A stretch of DNA of 64,000 bases from Parendozoicomonas haliclonae (GTDB lineage: Bacteria > Pseudomonadota > Gammaproteobacteria > Pseudomonadales > Endozoicomonadaceae), in contig NZ_FWPT01000008.1 in assembly GCF_900174585.1 (NCBI RefSeq), forward strand, positions 186,001 through 250,000, given 5' to 3'. Below the pieces are notes generated by a model. The model was not told the DNA's origin. It searched no databases and saw only the letters and a program-made list of their open reading frames with translations. Positions 17,933-26,331 of this stretch are shown one piece after another (position 1 is the first letter of the stretch; each line of letters opens with the position of its first letter). Position numbers and translations under genes: made by a program.

Positions 17933-19363
17933 ATGAAAAAAAACAGCGCAGCTCCACTGCTTGAACTTTCGTCAGGACTGACTGCCGGCATATTTATTCC
18001 ATTGGGACAGATTCCCCTGAACTTCTGGCCGCTTTCCCTGCTCGGCTTTGCTCTGCTGTATTACCGACTCCAGTCCTTTAACAAGTGGCTGACATTCTGC
18101 ACCGTGGCTGGCTTTTCCATCGCCTATTTCATTTCAGGGCAACTGTGGATTTTCAACAGTCTTTACCTGGGCAACAGTCATTCAACGGAAGAGTTGGTCA
18201 GCGGGGCACTGATGTTGTTTATTGTTCCGGCGTGTATCTGCACCTTTATCATGGGGCTCTATCCGGCCTGTTGTCAGCTGATGAATGTGCAGCGCTTTAC
18301 TGTCGCCAGCAGTATTCTGTTCAGTGCACTGTGGGGACTTTTTGAACTGATCTATGCACTGATCCCTCCCAGTTTCCCTTTATTAATCAGCGGTTATGCT
18401 GTTCTGGGACACCTTTGGGATCCGGTGCTTCCCATTCTGGGAGTGCTCGGCTCTGGCTTTCTTCTGGTACTGTTATCCTGCCTGTTCGCAGCCTCTTTTT
18501 ATGCTCTCCTCAACCGTAAAAGAGCGAAGTTTTACTGGTTGCTTCCCTGTCTGATAATCATGCTGCTCAGTACCTTCTGCCTGCCTGATACCGAGTGGAC
18601 CCGGCGCTACGACAACCGGGTCTTTCACTATCGCCTGCAGATCAACAGCAATCCCGATAAGCCGGATAGTTTTTTTACAGACACCTCCAACCCGATTCCC
18701 AGACTCATCATATTGGGGGGTGTCGATGCTGATGCCCATCGTCCCTATCTGCTGCAAAAGTTGCCTGATCTCAGTAATAACAAAGACAGTGCTTTTTTGG
18801 TTTTGATGCCCCGACCAGAACATTGTCCGGATGTATTCTGCAGTATTGGAGAAGGGGAAGGCTGTTCTCTGGAGAAGCTCAGAACCCACAAACCTGCAGT
18901 CAATATGCAGAACTGCAACCTCTCACGGCTGCCGATCAAAAAGTCTGCGTTCGCCCGCCACCCTTCAGTTGATTCCAACCGCTTGCTGGTAATGAATAAC
19001 GGTACGGACGGCCTGCCATTTCTGGCGATAGATACTGTATCCGGCTCAGAGATTATTGTGGCGTTTGATATTCCCTATCGCGGACATGTTATCCGGGAGC
19101 GGCTGCTCCATGCTGACAGAGCCCGGGCGCTGGAAACTGGACGACCGGTTGTGCGTTACAGCAATCAGGGTGTTTCCGCCGAGATCAACCATATGGGGAT
19201 CATTGAAGGGCGCTTCCTTCCCGAACAGGACAGGGTTGATGGAGAACTTACCCCCATGGTCGGCAAAACACCGTTTATGTACCTTGGACGCTATGCCTTT
19301 CTGGCTTTACTCGCCACGATCTTTATCGCTTTCGCCTATCGCAGGCTCTTCCAGAGCCTTTGA
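17933..19363 (+). CDS. Lnt-like membrane protein with a degenerate nitrilase domain
   Basis: At 476 aa it has the architecture of apolipoprotein N-acyltransferase. An N-terminal membrane domain (residues about 10-215, starting LTAGIFIPLGQIPLNFWPLS, very Lnt-like) precedes a periplasmic nitrilase-like domain (230-445) and a last TM helix (455-472). The Lnt segment after the active site is preserved (HADRARALETGRPVVRYSNQG, 393-413). The catalytic positions are not: the usual WPE glutamate site reads ILGGVDA (260-266), no catalytic lysine segment is seen, and the ICYE cysteine site reads FLAIDT (363-368). It is therefore probably not an active acyltransferase. It is convergent with the histidine kinase, 2 bp apart. 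Confidence 0.7.
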   Translation: MKKNSAAPLLELSSGLTAGIFIPLGQIPLNFWPLSLLGFALLYYRLQSFNKWLTFCTVAGFSIAYFISGQLWIFNSLYLGNSHSTEELVSGALMLFIVPACICTFIMGLYPACCQLMNVQRFTVASSILFSALWGLFELIYALIPPSFPLLISGYAVLGHLWDPVLPILGVLGSGFLLVLLSCLFAASFYALLNRKRAKFYWLLPCLIIMLLSTFCLPDTEWTRRYDNRVFHYRLQINSNPDKPDSFFTDTSNPIPRLIILGGVDADAHRPYLLQKLPDLSNNKDSAFLVLMPRPEHCPDVFCSIGEGEGCSLEKLRTHKPAVNMQNCNLSRLPIKKSAFARHPSVDSNRLLVMNNGTDGLPFLAIDTVSGSEIIVAFDIPYRGHVIRERLLHADRARALETGRPVVRYSNQGVSAEINHMGIIEGRFLPEQDRVDGELTPMVGKTPFMYLGRYAFLALLATIFIAFAYRRLFQSL

Positions 19364-19365
19364 CT

Positions 19366-22332
19366 TCAGGCATGGTCATCACCCGTTCGGACATATTCGA
19401 TATTCAGCACCCGACCTATTTCATTCAGCAGACAATCCAGCTTGAACGGCTTGCTGATATAACCGCTGAACCCCAGTTCCTGATATTGCTGATCAGACTC
19501 AGTGGTCAGGCTGGATGCCAGGGCAATAACCGGAACAGGATTGCCATCATGTTGTAGCTGCCGCAACGCATCAACGCCCGTTAACACCGGCATATGGATA
19601 TCCATCAACACCAGTTCCGGCTGACGGCTCTTGATGCTCTGCAGAGCATCCTCTCCATTCACGGCTTCAAGGGTTTCAAAGCCTGCATCATCCAGAAGCC
19701 GCACCAGCAATCGACGATTATTAAAGCTGTCATCCACCACCAGAATTCTGATTTGCTTACCTGGCTCCAGCCTGACCTGACAGGAGCTATCAGTGAGCAG
19801 TTCATTGGCTGCTTCACTTTGCGCTTCGGATTTGCGCAACGGCAGAGAGAAATAGAAGCGACTGCCACAGCCTGGCGAGCTGGCCACCTTCAATCCTCCT
19901 CCCATAGCCGTCACCAGGCGCTGACAGATTGTCAGCCCCAGACCGGTACCTCCTCGGGTGCTGTCTGCTCTGGCCTGCTGGAAAGGTGAAAAGATACTTT
20001 CCTGATCTTCCACCGCAATGCCAATTCCGGTATCGCTGACGATATACACAATCCGGTCGTTATCTTTCACAACCTTCAACTGAATATGGCCCTTGTCAGT
20101 AAACTTGATGCCATTCCCCAGCAAGTTAATGAGAACCTGCCGAAGCTTGGTCACATCCGTCAGCACATACTCCGGCAGGTGATCATCAACATTGAGTTGA
20201 ATATCCAAACCCTTACGCTGCGCCCGCGGGCTGAGAATCCGGCAGACCTTATCCAGTGTTGTGCGCAGATTGATACTGGCCAGCTGCACAGTTGGACGGG
20301 TTGATTCAATGCGGGTCAGATCCAGTACATCGTTAATCAGCATCAACAGATGTTCGCCACAGTCCCCGATCGTTTCCAGACTGATCCTTTGATCGTCCGA
20401 CAAGCCATTCTCACGCAGCATCAGCTGCACATGCCCGAGAATACCGTTCAGGGGGGTTCTGAGTTCATGGCTCATATTAGAGAGGAACTGGGTTTTGGTT
20501 TTATCCCCAACCCGAGCCAGATCACGAGCATGGCGAAGATCGCGTTCTGCCCGCTTACGGTCGCTGATATCACGGATAACAATGGTGATCAGGGTTTCCG
20601 TCTCTGTAACCAGCGGGCTGGTTGCCATCTCCACCGGGAAGAGCTTACCGTCACTTTTCGAGCACAGGCTTTCAAAGCTGAGTTGTCGACTGGTGACTTC
20701 ATCGGGCGTGATGCGTTGCGGAAACAAAGGTTTATTTTGGTTACGACCAAGAATCGCAAGAGGCTTACCGACCAGATCAGAACGATCGGTGATAAAAAGA
20801 CTCTCCGCCCTTTCATTCACCATCAAGATGGTCAGTGACTTGTCTGTAATGATGATGGCATCCGGTGCCGCTTCCAGAAGCCCGCGAAATTTTCTGGAAT
20901 CACTCACCAGCTCGGTCACATCATGGCCCATCCCTTCAACACCACTGATGCTGCCGTTCAGCTCCACTATCGGTACATTGATGAGCTCCAGAGTACGGGT
21001 TGTGCCACTCTGATGGGGCAGTTCAAGTTGCAGGGTTTCATTTTTGGTCTGGCCGCGCAGAACACCCCGCACCGAGCGATAGAATCTCCGGAACTGTGAA
21101 GACCTCAGGAAGGAATGGCCCGCAGATTCCAGCAGGCTTTCAGAGCTGTATCCCAGGATATCACTCACCGATGGGCTGATATAAATCAGCTGCCCCCGTT
21201 CATCCAGCATGTAATAGAAATAACGTCCACGCAGGTTTTCAGCGATATGGCTGATATTGCTTGCTCGCATCTCTTTCAGGGCTTCATCCCGCTCAGAGAG
21301 TCGCGCCGCCATCGCGTTGATACTGCGCGCCAGCCGCCCGGTTTCATCATTGGAACGATGCCGATAATCCAGAAACCAGTGACCATCACCAAGCTTATCC
21401 ACAGCCTGTGTAAGCCTGACCAGAGGATTGGTAATCAACCCAGAAACTTTGAGCACACAGGCTGTAATAACCAACAGTGCCAGCAACAGAAACAAACCAC
21501 TGAATATGGCCGATTGCCGGGCATCGGCCAGGGCATAGGTTTCGCGGGTATGTGTCAGCAGCATCCAGCCGGCCTGCGGCACCGGACTGGCGAAATACCA
21601 GGTCGGCCAGTCCCGAAAATAAACCGTTCCTATACCCCGCATACCGTTTTTAATAGGTCCGTTCACCAACTCAAGCAGAGACGCGGACCCGATACGTTCC
21701 GCTGTATTCAGCAGGGATTTATCGGGTCGGGTTGAACGCATATCCGAGTAAATAAAGGTGCTGTCCCGGTTAACGATTTCAAACCGGAGGTTACGCGGAT
21801 TTTCCTTGTTCAGAACATCCAACAGGGTTTTCACGGCAACGGTAAAGTACAGGTTATCCAGACCGTGAAGCTTGTAGACAACCACCTTCTGACCATCGAT
21901 TGGGCTGTCGATAGGAAGACTCCAGCCCCATTGGTTGGTGACAATCTTTTTCCCCTGAACGTTCTTCCAGGGCTGCTCTGTCAGATGATTTTTATTCAGG
22001 GAGTACACAACTCCCTTGCCGGGTGAACCTGAGAGGATGGCATGGATAGAGGTGTCAAAGTGAAGAGTGTTGCTGATCAGAATTTTACGATCCGCCAGCG
22101 TTTGCTCCCAGGCCAGACTCTGGGTAAATGTCTCACCTATGGATTCAATAAACTGCAGCTGGTTATTAAGCAGTCCGGAAAAATGCCCGGCCTGCTGCTC
22201 CATAAATTCTTCAACATTGACCTTGGCAGCACGCAGTGTCTCAAGAATATGGACAGCAAAAATAATGCTGTAGATAACCGTCAGGGGGAAAATGGCAAAG
22301 AGTACAATCTTGTTGCGTATTGATGACCACAT
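19366..22332 (-). CDS. Membrane hybrid sensor histidine kinase
   Basis: A 988-aa two-component sensor. TM1 is at about 8-30, followed by a periplasmic Cache-like sensor (31-272), TM2 (275-297), HAMP (298-350), PAS (365-475) and a second PAS (480-590). HisKA has the phospho-acceptor His622 in SHELRTP. HATPase_c has the N box (LLGNGIKF, about 738-744), DTGIGI and GTGLGL. The C-terminal receiver domain has DD at about 867-868 and phospho-accepting Asp911 (VLMDIHMP). The input signal is unknown, and no separate response regulator is adjacent. Confidence 0.9.
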   Translation of the reverse strand: MWSSIRNKIVLFAIFPLTVIYSIIFAVHILETLRAAKVNVEEFMEQQAGHFSGLLNNQLQFIESIGETFTQSLAWEQTLADRKILISNTLHFDTSIHAILSGSPGKGVVYSLNKNHLTEQPWKNVQGKKIVTNQWGWSLPIDSPIDGQKVVVYKLHGLDNLYFTVAVKTLLDVLNKENPRNLRFEIVNRDSTFIYSDMRSTRPDKSLLNTAERIGSASLLELVNGPIKNGMRGIGTVYFRDWPTWYFASPVPQAGWMLLTHTRETYALADARQSAIFSGLFLLLALLVITACVLKVSGLITNPLVRLTQAVDKLGDGHWFLDYRHRSNDETGRLARSINAMAARLSERDEALKEMRASNISHIAENLRGRYFYYMLDERGQLIYISPSVSDILGYSSESLLESAGHSFLRSSQFRRFYRSVRGVLRGQTKNETLQLELPHQSGTTRTLELINVPIVELNGSISGVEGMGHDVTELVSDSRKFRGLLEAAPDAIIITDKSLTILMVNERAESLFITDRSDLVGKPLAILGRNQNKPLFPQRITPDEVTSRQLSFESLCSKSDGKLFPVEMATSPLVTETETLITIVIRDISDRKRAERDLRHARDLARVGDKTKTQFLSNMSHELRTPLNGILGHVQLMLRENGLSDDQRISLETIGDCGEHLLMLINDVLDLTRIESTRPTVQLASINLRTTLDKVCRILSPRAQRKGLDIQLNVDDHLPEYVLTDVTKLRQVLINLLGNGIKFTDKGHIQLKVVKDNDRIVYIVSDTGIGIAVEDQESIFSPFQQARADSTRGGTGLGLTICQRLVTAMGGGLKVASSPGCGSRFYFSLPLRKSEAQSEAANELLTDSSCQVRLEPGKQIRILVVDDSFNNRRLLVRLLDDAGFETLEAVNGEDALQSIKSRQPELVLMDIHMPVLTGVDALRQLQHDGNPVPVIALASSLTTESDQQYQELGFSGYISKPFKLDCLLNEIGRVLNIEYVRTGDDHA

Positions 22333-22520
22333 GAAGATGACTCAGTGCACGCGTGAAATCTTTCCATACTTATCATACGAGACGCCTTACAAAGACGCCC
22401 TGAAAGCGCTCTGAAAAACGCTGTTCCCTGCTTCTTATAATTTGGTCATCCAGACTAGTTGAGAGTGGCTGCTGCTTCCAATAGCAGCTTCTAATAATGG
22501 GATCTAATAACGCTCTTATA

Positions 22521-22555
22521 AAAAACCCCCGCTTCATTTCTGAAGCGGGGGTTTT
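22521..22555 (-). terminator. ssb terminator
   Basis: AAAAACCCCCGCTTCA pairs with TGAAGCGGGGGTTTT around a 4-nt loop, with T-tracts on both strands. It lies 28 bp after the ssb stop and could also stop readthrough the other way. Confidence 0.85.
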
Positions 22556-22582
22556 GAATTGAACGATGGTATTCCGTTTTAA

Positions 22583-23302
22583 TTAAAACGGGATGTCGTC
22601 GTCGAAGTCGTCAAAGCCACCAGCGGCTGCCGGCTGAGGCTGAGCGGCAGGAGCCTGCTGCTGTGGACGCTGCTGCGGCTGGCCGTAACCTGCGTTGGCT
22701 GGCTGGGACTGTGGCTGCTGAGGTGCAGCATTGCCGTAGCCTTGGTTAGACTGCTGCTGTGGAGCAGACTGACCGTAGCCACTGTTGGACTGCTGGTTGT
22801 TCTGGTACTGCTGCTGAGGTGCAGCATTGCCATAGCCCTGATTGGACTGTGGCTGTGGAGCAGACTGACCGTAGCCACTGTTGGACTGCTGGTTCTGGTA
22901 ACCGCCACCCTGCTGACCGCCACCGTAGTTATTGGAGCCGCCTTCGCCACCACGGCTGTCCAGCATCTGCATCTGACCGTTGAAACCATCGATCACGATT
23001 TCGGTGGTGTAACGATCCTGGCCCTGCTGATCCTGCCACTTACGGGTCTGCAGCTTGCCTTCCAGGTAAACCTTGGAACCTTTCTTCAGGTACTGGCCGG
23101 CGATATCAGCCAGCTTGCCGAAGATCACCACGCGGTGCCATTCGGTACGTTCCTGACGCTGGTTGGTGTTCTTGTCCACCCAGGAGTCGCTGGTAGCAAC
23201 GCTCAGGTTGGCGACAGCGCTGCCATTTGGGGTGTAACGAACTTCCGGATCACCACCGAGATTGCCCACCAGTATGACTTTATTGATACCGCTGCTCGCC
23301 AT
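22583..23302 (-). CDS. ssb: Single-stranded DNA-binding protein
   Basis: Binds single-stranded DNA in replication, recombination and repair. At 239 aa (E. coli 178) the OB fold is at about 1-112 ([20 protein letters not shown] at the start). A long Gln/Gly/Asn-rich linker follows (113-225), ending in the acidic protein-interaction tip FDDDIPF. The extra length comes from a duplicated 32-residue linker unit. It lies downstream of a YajR-like MFS gene, and uvrA lies further on, divergent. Confidence 0.95.
   Translation of the reverse strand: MASSGINKVILVGNLGGDPEVRYTPNGSAVANLSVATSDSWVDKNTNQRQERTEWHRVVIFGKLADIAGQYLKKGSKVYLEGKLQTRKWQDQQGQDRYTTEIVIDGFNGQMQMLDSRGGEGGSNNYGGGQQGGGYQNQQSNSGYGQSAPQPQSNQGYGNAAPQQQYQNNQQSNSGYGQSAPQQQSNQGYGNAAPQQPQSQPANAGYGQPQQRPQQQAPAAQPQPAAAGGFDDFDDDIPF
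22715..22893. repeat. Tandem 96-bp repeat in the ssb linker
   Basis: Two near-identical units with a 96-bp period (copies starting at 22715 and 22811) encode NSGYGQSAP and NQGYGNAAP repeats in the disordered linker. The period is a multiple of three, so the frame is kept. Confidence 0.8.
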
Positions 23303-23388
23303 TTCTATCTCCCGTTTCCAAAACTGTCTTCAATAATCGTATTCAAAAACTCTTTCGCTGTCGCATCCCGGGACAACGAATTGAAACT

Positions 23389-24741
23389 TTACCAGTCTCC
23401 AAACTGGCGCAGGTGCTGCTCATCCAGTTGCTGTCTGTCGACTTTCAGATACGCGGTCTGCTCCTCGACAGCCAGTGAGACTTCCCGAACACCTGTCACT
23501 GTGGCAATACCATCACTGACCCGGCTGGCTTCCGAAGGAACCACCGGATACAAGTCCATTACCAGACTGCTGACATAGGGGGGATTGTTCATGGTAACAG
23601 ACAACAGCCACCAGAGGGCAGTCGCAATTGCCACCAAAATAAATATTCCTGTCTCGCCAAACTGCTGATAAATGTACCCGGAAACCAGACCACCAATACC
23701 GGCCCCCAGAAACTGGCAGGTTGAAAAGGCACCCATTGCAGTCCCCCGGCTTCCGGCCGGTGCAATGCGGCTGACAAGCGACGGTAATGTAGCTTCCAGG
23801 TAGTTAAATGCCATAAAAAACAGCAGGACACTCACAACCAGAAATCCGAGATTCGCGCTGCTTTTCCAGATCAGCAACTGGGCCACCAGCAGCAGTAATA
23901 TTGCCCCCTGCAGGACCGTCCTGATCATCCGACGTTTTTCCCCCACCACAATAAACGGCACCATGGCGAAGAAGGATATGACCATCGTCAGCAGATAAAC
24001 CCACCAGTGTTGATCAGCCGGCAGGCCAGCGAGGTTCTGCAGGGCCAGAGGAAGATGGATAAACAAGGCAATCAGAATAAAGTGCAGAATAAATACGCCG
24101 GCATTCAAACGTAGAAGCTGACGGTGACCGAGTATCTGCCGAAGACTGGAAAGCGCCGTAACTGTTTCCCGGTTAGCCTTTTGCCTGACCGGTGTTGGCA
24201 CGCCCCAAATCACCAAACCAATAGCCAACACAGACATAACCGCAGAAACCATAAACAGGCCTGACAATCCAAACGTATCGTTCAGCAGCGGCCCAAGAAC
24301 CATCGCCGTACAGAACGATACGCCAATACTCATACCGATAATGGCCATGGATTTGGTGCGGTTTTCTTCCCGGGTAAGATCAGCCAATAAAGCAGTTACC
24401 GCCGCTGCGATTGCACCGGCGCCCTGCAAAAAACGTCCCGCAATTAAAGCTTCCACAGAGGAACTGCTGGCAGCCAACAGGCTGCCAGCAAAAAAGATTA
24501 ACAGCCCACCCACAATCACCGGCTTACGGCCAATACGATCGGAAAGCAGTCCGGCCGGAATCTGAAGAACAGCCTGACTGAGACCATAAGCGCCCATGGC
24601 AACACCAATCAGGGCTGGTGTTGCACCATCTATCTGTTCTGTTGATAAGGCCAGGATGGGCAGCAACATAAACAGGCCCAGCATACGGAGGGCAAAAACA
24701 AGAGAAAGGGCACCAGCCGCTCTGACTTCCAGTTGGTTCAT
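23389..24741 (-). CDS. YajR-like MFS transporter
   Basis: Inner-membrane major facilitator superfamily protein, 450 aa. It has 12 TM helices, the MFS motif A in loop 2-3 (GLLSDRIGRKPVIVGG, about 62-78), and a C-terminal cytoplasmic ferredoxin-like extension (about 390-450) like the YAM domain of E. coli YajR. The substrate is unknown. The gene commonly lies between ssb and uvrA in gammaproteobacteria. Here an extra gene separates it from uvrA. Confidence 0.8.
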   Translation of the reverse strand: MNQLEVRAAGALSLVFALRMLGLFMLLPILALSTEQIDGATPALIGVAMGAYGLSQAVLQIPAGLLSDRIGRKPVIVGGLLIFFAGSLLAASSSSVEALIAGRFLQGAGAIAAAVTALLADLTREENRTKSMAIIGMSIGVSFCTAMVLGPLLNDTFGLSGLFMVSAVMSVLAIGLVIWGVPTPVRQKANRETVTALSSLRQILGHRQLLRLNAGVFILHFILIALFIHLPLALQNLAGLPADQHWWVYLLTMVISFFAMVPFIVVGEKRRMIRTVLQGAILLLLVAQLLIWKSSANLGFLVVSVLLFFMAFNYLEATLPSLVSRIAPAGSRGTAMGAFSTCQFLGAGIGGLVSGYIYQQFGETGIFILVAIATALWWLLSVTMNNPPYVSSLVMDLYPVVPSEASRVSDGIATVTGVREVSLAVEEQTAYLKVDRQQLDEQHLRQFGDW

Positions 24742-24811
24742 TTGTAATACGATTTCTTATCCTTCCGGTGCCGTTATGATACCAGCCATGGCTTTGACGG
24801 TCTGTTGATTT

Positions 24812-26164
24812 TTATTGGGGAAATTTTGGTGAGGCCCACAACGGGCTTCCAGTCATAGGCTGTAGCTGTGGCAGGTGCGGGCCGGTTGATGTCGTCGGCC
24901 ACGGGGAACTGATCACCGCATTATAGGATGGCGTAGTCTGTGACCAGCTGCTTCCATGAGAAGGCACACCAGTCAGCGGAGTGTTCGGTCGAACATAAGG
25001 GGACTGATGACCGACAGGCGGCATTGTTATACCCGCTTCAGAACTCACACCGGCCTTTTCGCTATAGATACTCCAGGCCTCTTTATACAGATCCTCCAGC
25101 TGTCTGACCCGGGCCTGACCAATCTCTCCTTTTAAATCCGGATGATTGCGAGCAGTGCCCATGTGCAGGCCAACAACATGAAGACGCTGGCCTGCTGCAA
25201 TAATATCCATGGTCGAGACAGCCTGATTGAACCTTTGCATCTGCGCCCTGATCAATAACAACAGAAACAGCCCCTGCCTCTGGATCATCAACGGACTCGG
25301 CGTAATGCCGGAAAGAACAGCGTAATCAGAAACACACTGCTCACCGTTCAACAACAAGGATGCTAATGCCCGCAGGCGGAGAAGATCAGCATTACCATTA
25401 TTGATACTTTTCTGAACATCTTCGGACTGAAAGAGAGCAAAGTTATCCTGATACCCCAGAATGATCTGTAGTTGATACCAGAGCCAATCCAGCTTGCTGG
25501 GCCTCACAAGCAGCCTGCTGGACTTGTAGTAACTGTCCAGATTCTCAAGCAAACGCAAGGCAGAAAGAAAGTGAGTCAGGGCCGCAGCACAATGTTCCTT
25601 ACTCTCTTCAAGGCCTGACTGAATAGATTCCAATACCACCTGAATGGCTCCATCCATATCGCCCCGCGAAAAACAGTTTTGCTGCCTCATTAATTGCGCC
25701 TGCAGGGTTTCCACATCAGGCTCGGTAACCTCCCCTTCATACTGCCGCAACCGAAAAACCATACTCTCCAGTGCTGGCAGAATGGGGTTCTCATCCAGCT
25801 GCTTGCTTAATCGCTCTGCCCGGAACTCCAAAGAAGGAACAAAGGGTATGACCTTATCCAATGACGAAATTTTAAAACTGCTCTGCCCCACAGCGCCCAG
25901 TGGGTGAGGGGTCGTAGAGGTGGGTGTGGTGACAAAATTATCAACCAGTACGGTCAGACCATCAGAGTCAGTATCTGCCGTAGGTGTGGGTGGTCCCGAA
26001 TGACCTGAATTATCCGGTGGACTTGGCTGCGCGCCGATCTGTGTTCTCTTCATAGAAAAGACTGACGATGAACATAAACACAACAGAACCAGTGCTACAG
26101 CCTTGAGATGACTGTGCAACACAACATTGACCGCTTGGTGGACCGCTCTTTCTTTTCTATCCAT
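24812..26164 (-). CDS. Secreted or membrane-anchored hypothetical protein (450 aa)
   Basis: No family is recognised. A hydrophobic segment at about 21-38 (AVALVLLCLCSSSVFS) suggests a signal peptide or anchor. It is followed by a Pro/Ser/Thr/Asp-rich low-complexity stretch (45-95), a helical, leucine-rich middle (110-370) and a Pro/Ser/Thr-rich tail (385-450). This layout (signal, disordered N-part, helical core) recalls the 1267-aa protein at 14-17.8 kb. It sits between the MFS gene and uvrA, a site usually without a gene. Confidence 0.55.
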   Translation of the reverse strand: MDRKERAVHQAVNVVLHSHLKAVALVLLCLCSSSVFSMKRTQIGAQPSPPDNSGHSGPPTPTADTDSDGLTVLVDNFVTTPTSTTPHPLGAVGQSSFKISSLDKVIPFVPSLEFRAERLSKQLDENPILPALESMVFRLRQYEGEVTEPDVETLQAQLMRQQNCFSRGDMDGAIQVVLESIQSGLEESKEHCAAALTHFLSALRLLENLDSYYKSSRLLVRPSKLDWLWYQLQIILGYQDNFALFQSEDVQKSINNGNADLLRLRALASLLLNGEQCVSDYAVLSGITPSPLMIQRQGLFLLLLIRAQMQRFNQAVSTMDIIAAGQRLHVVGLHMGTARNHPDLKGEIGQARVRQLEDLYKEAWSIYSEKAGVSSEAGITMPPVGHQSPYVRPNTPLTGVPSHGSSWSQTTPSYNAVISSPWPTTSTGPHLPQLQPMTGSPLWASPKFPQ

Positions 26165-26298
26165 TCTTATGAACCGACCTGTTGAAACAGCCCCATAAGT
26201 TCGCGCGGCAGGAGACTATGGTAGAGGTTCCAACGTTTTTCCAGTGAGCTTTTCCAATGGATATACGGTCGACCGATGATTCACATGACGCAGTGCCT

Positions 26299-26304
26299 TA
26301 TAAT
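26299..26304 (+). promoter_or_regulatory. Possible -10 element of uvrA
   Basis: A perfect TATAAT 28 bp before the uvrA GTG start. No good -35 hexamer is seen at 16-18 bp, so the call is tentative. Confidence 0.4.
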
Positions 26305-26331
26305 CAACCGGTTATCAGTCGGAGTTAGCTT

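Noticed and set aside
26179-26190. CTGTTGAAACAG near the uvrA promoter as a LexA box
   Set aside because: A LexA site needs CTGT-N8-ACAG; here only four bases separate the halves. No proper SOS box was found upstream of uvrA, ssb or the MFS gene.
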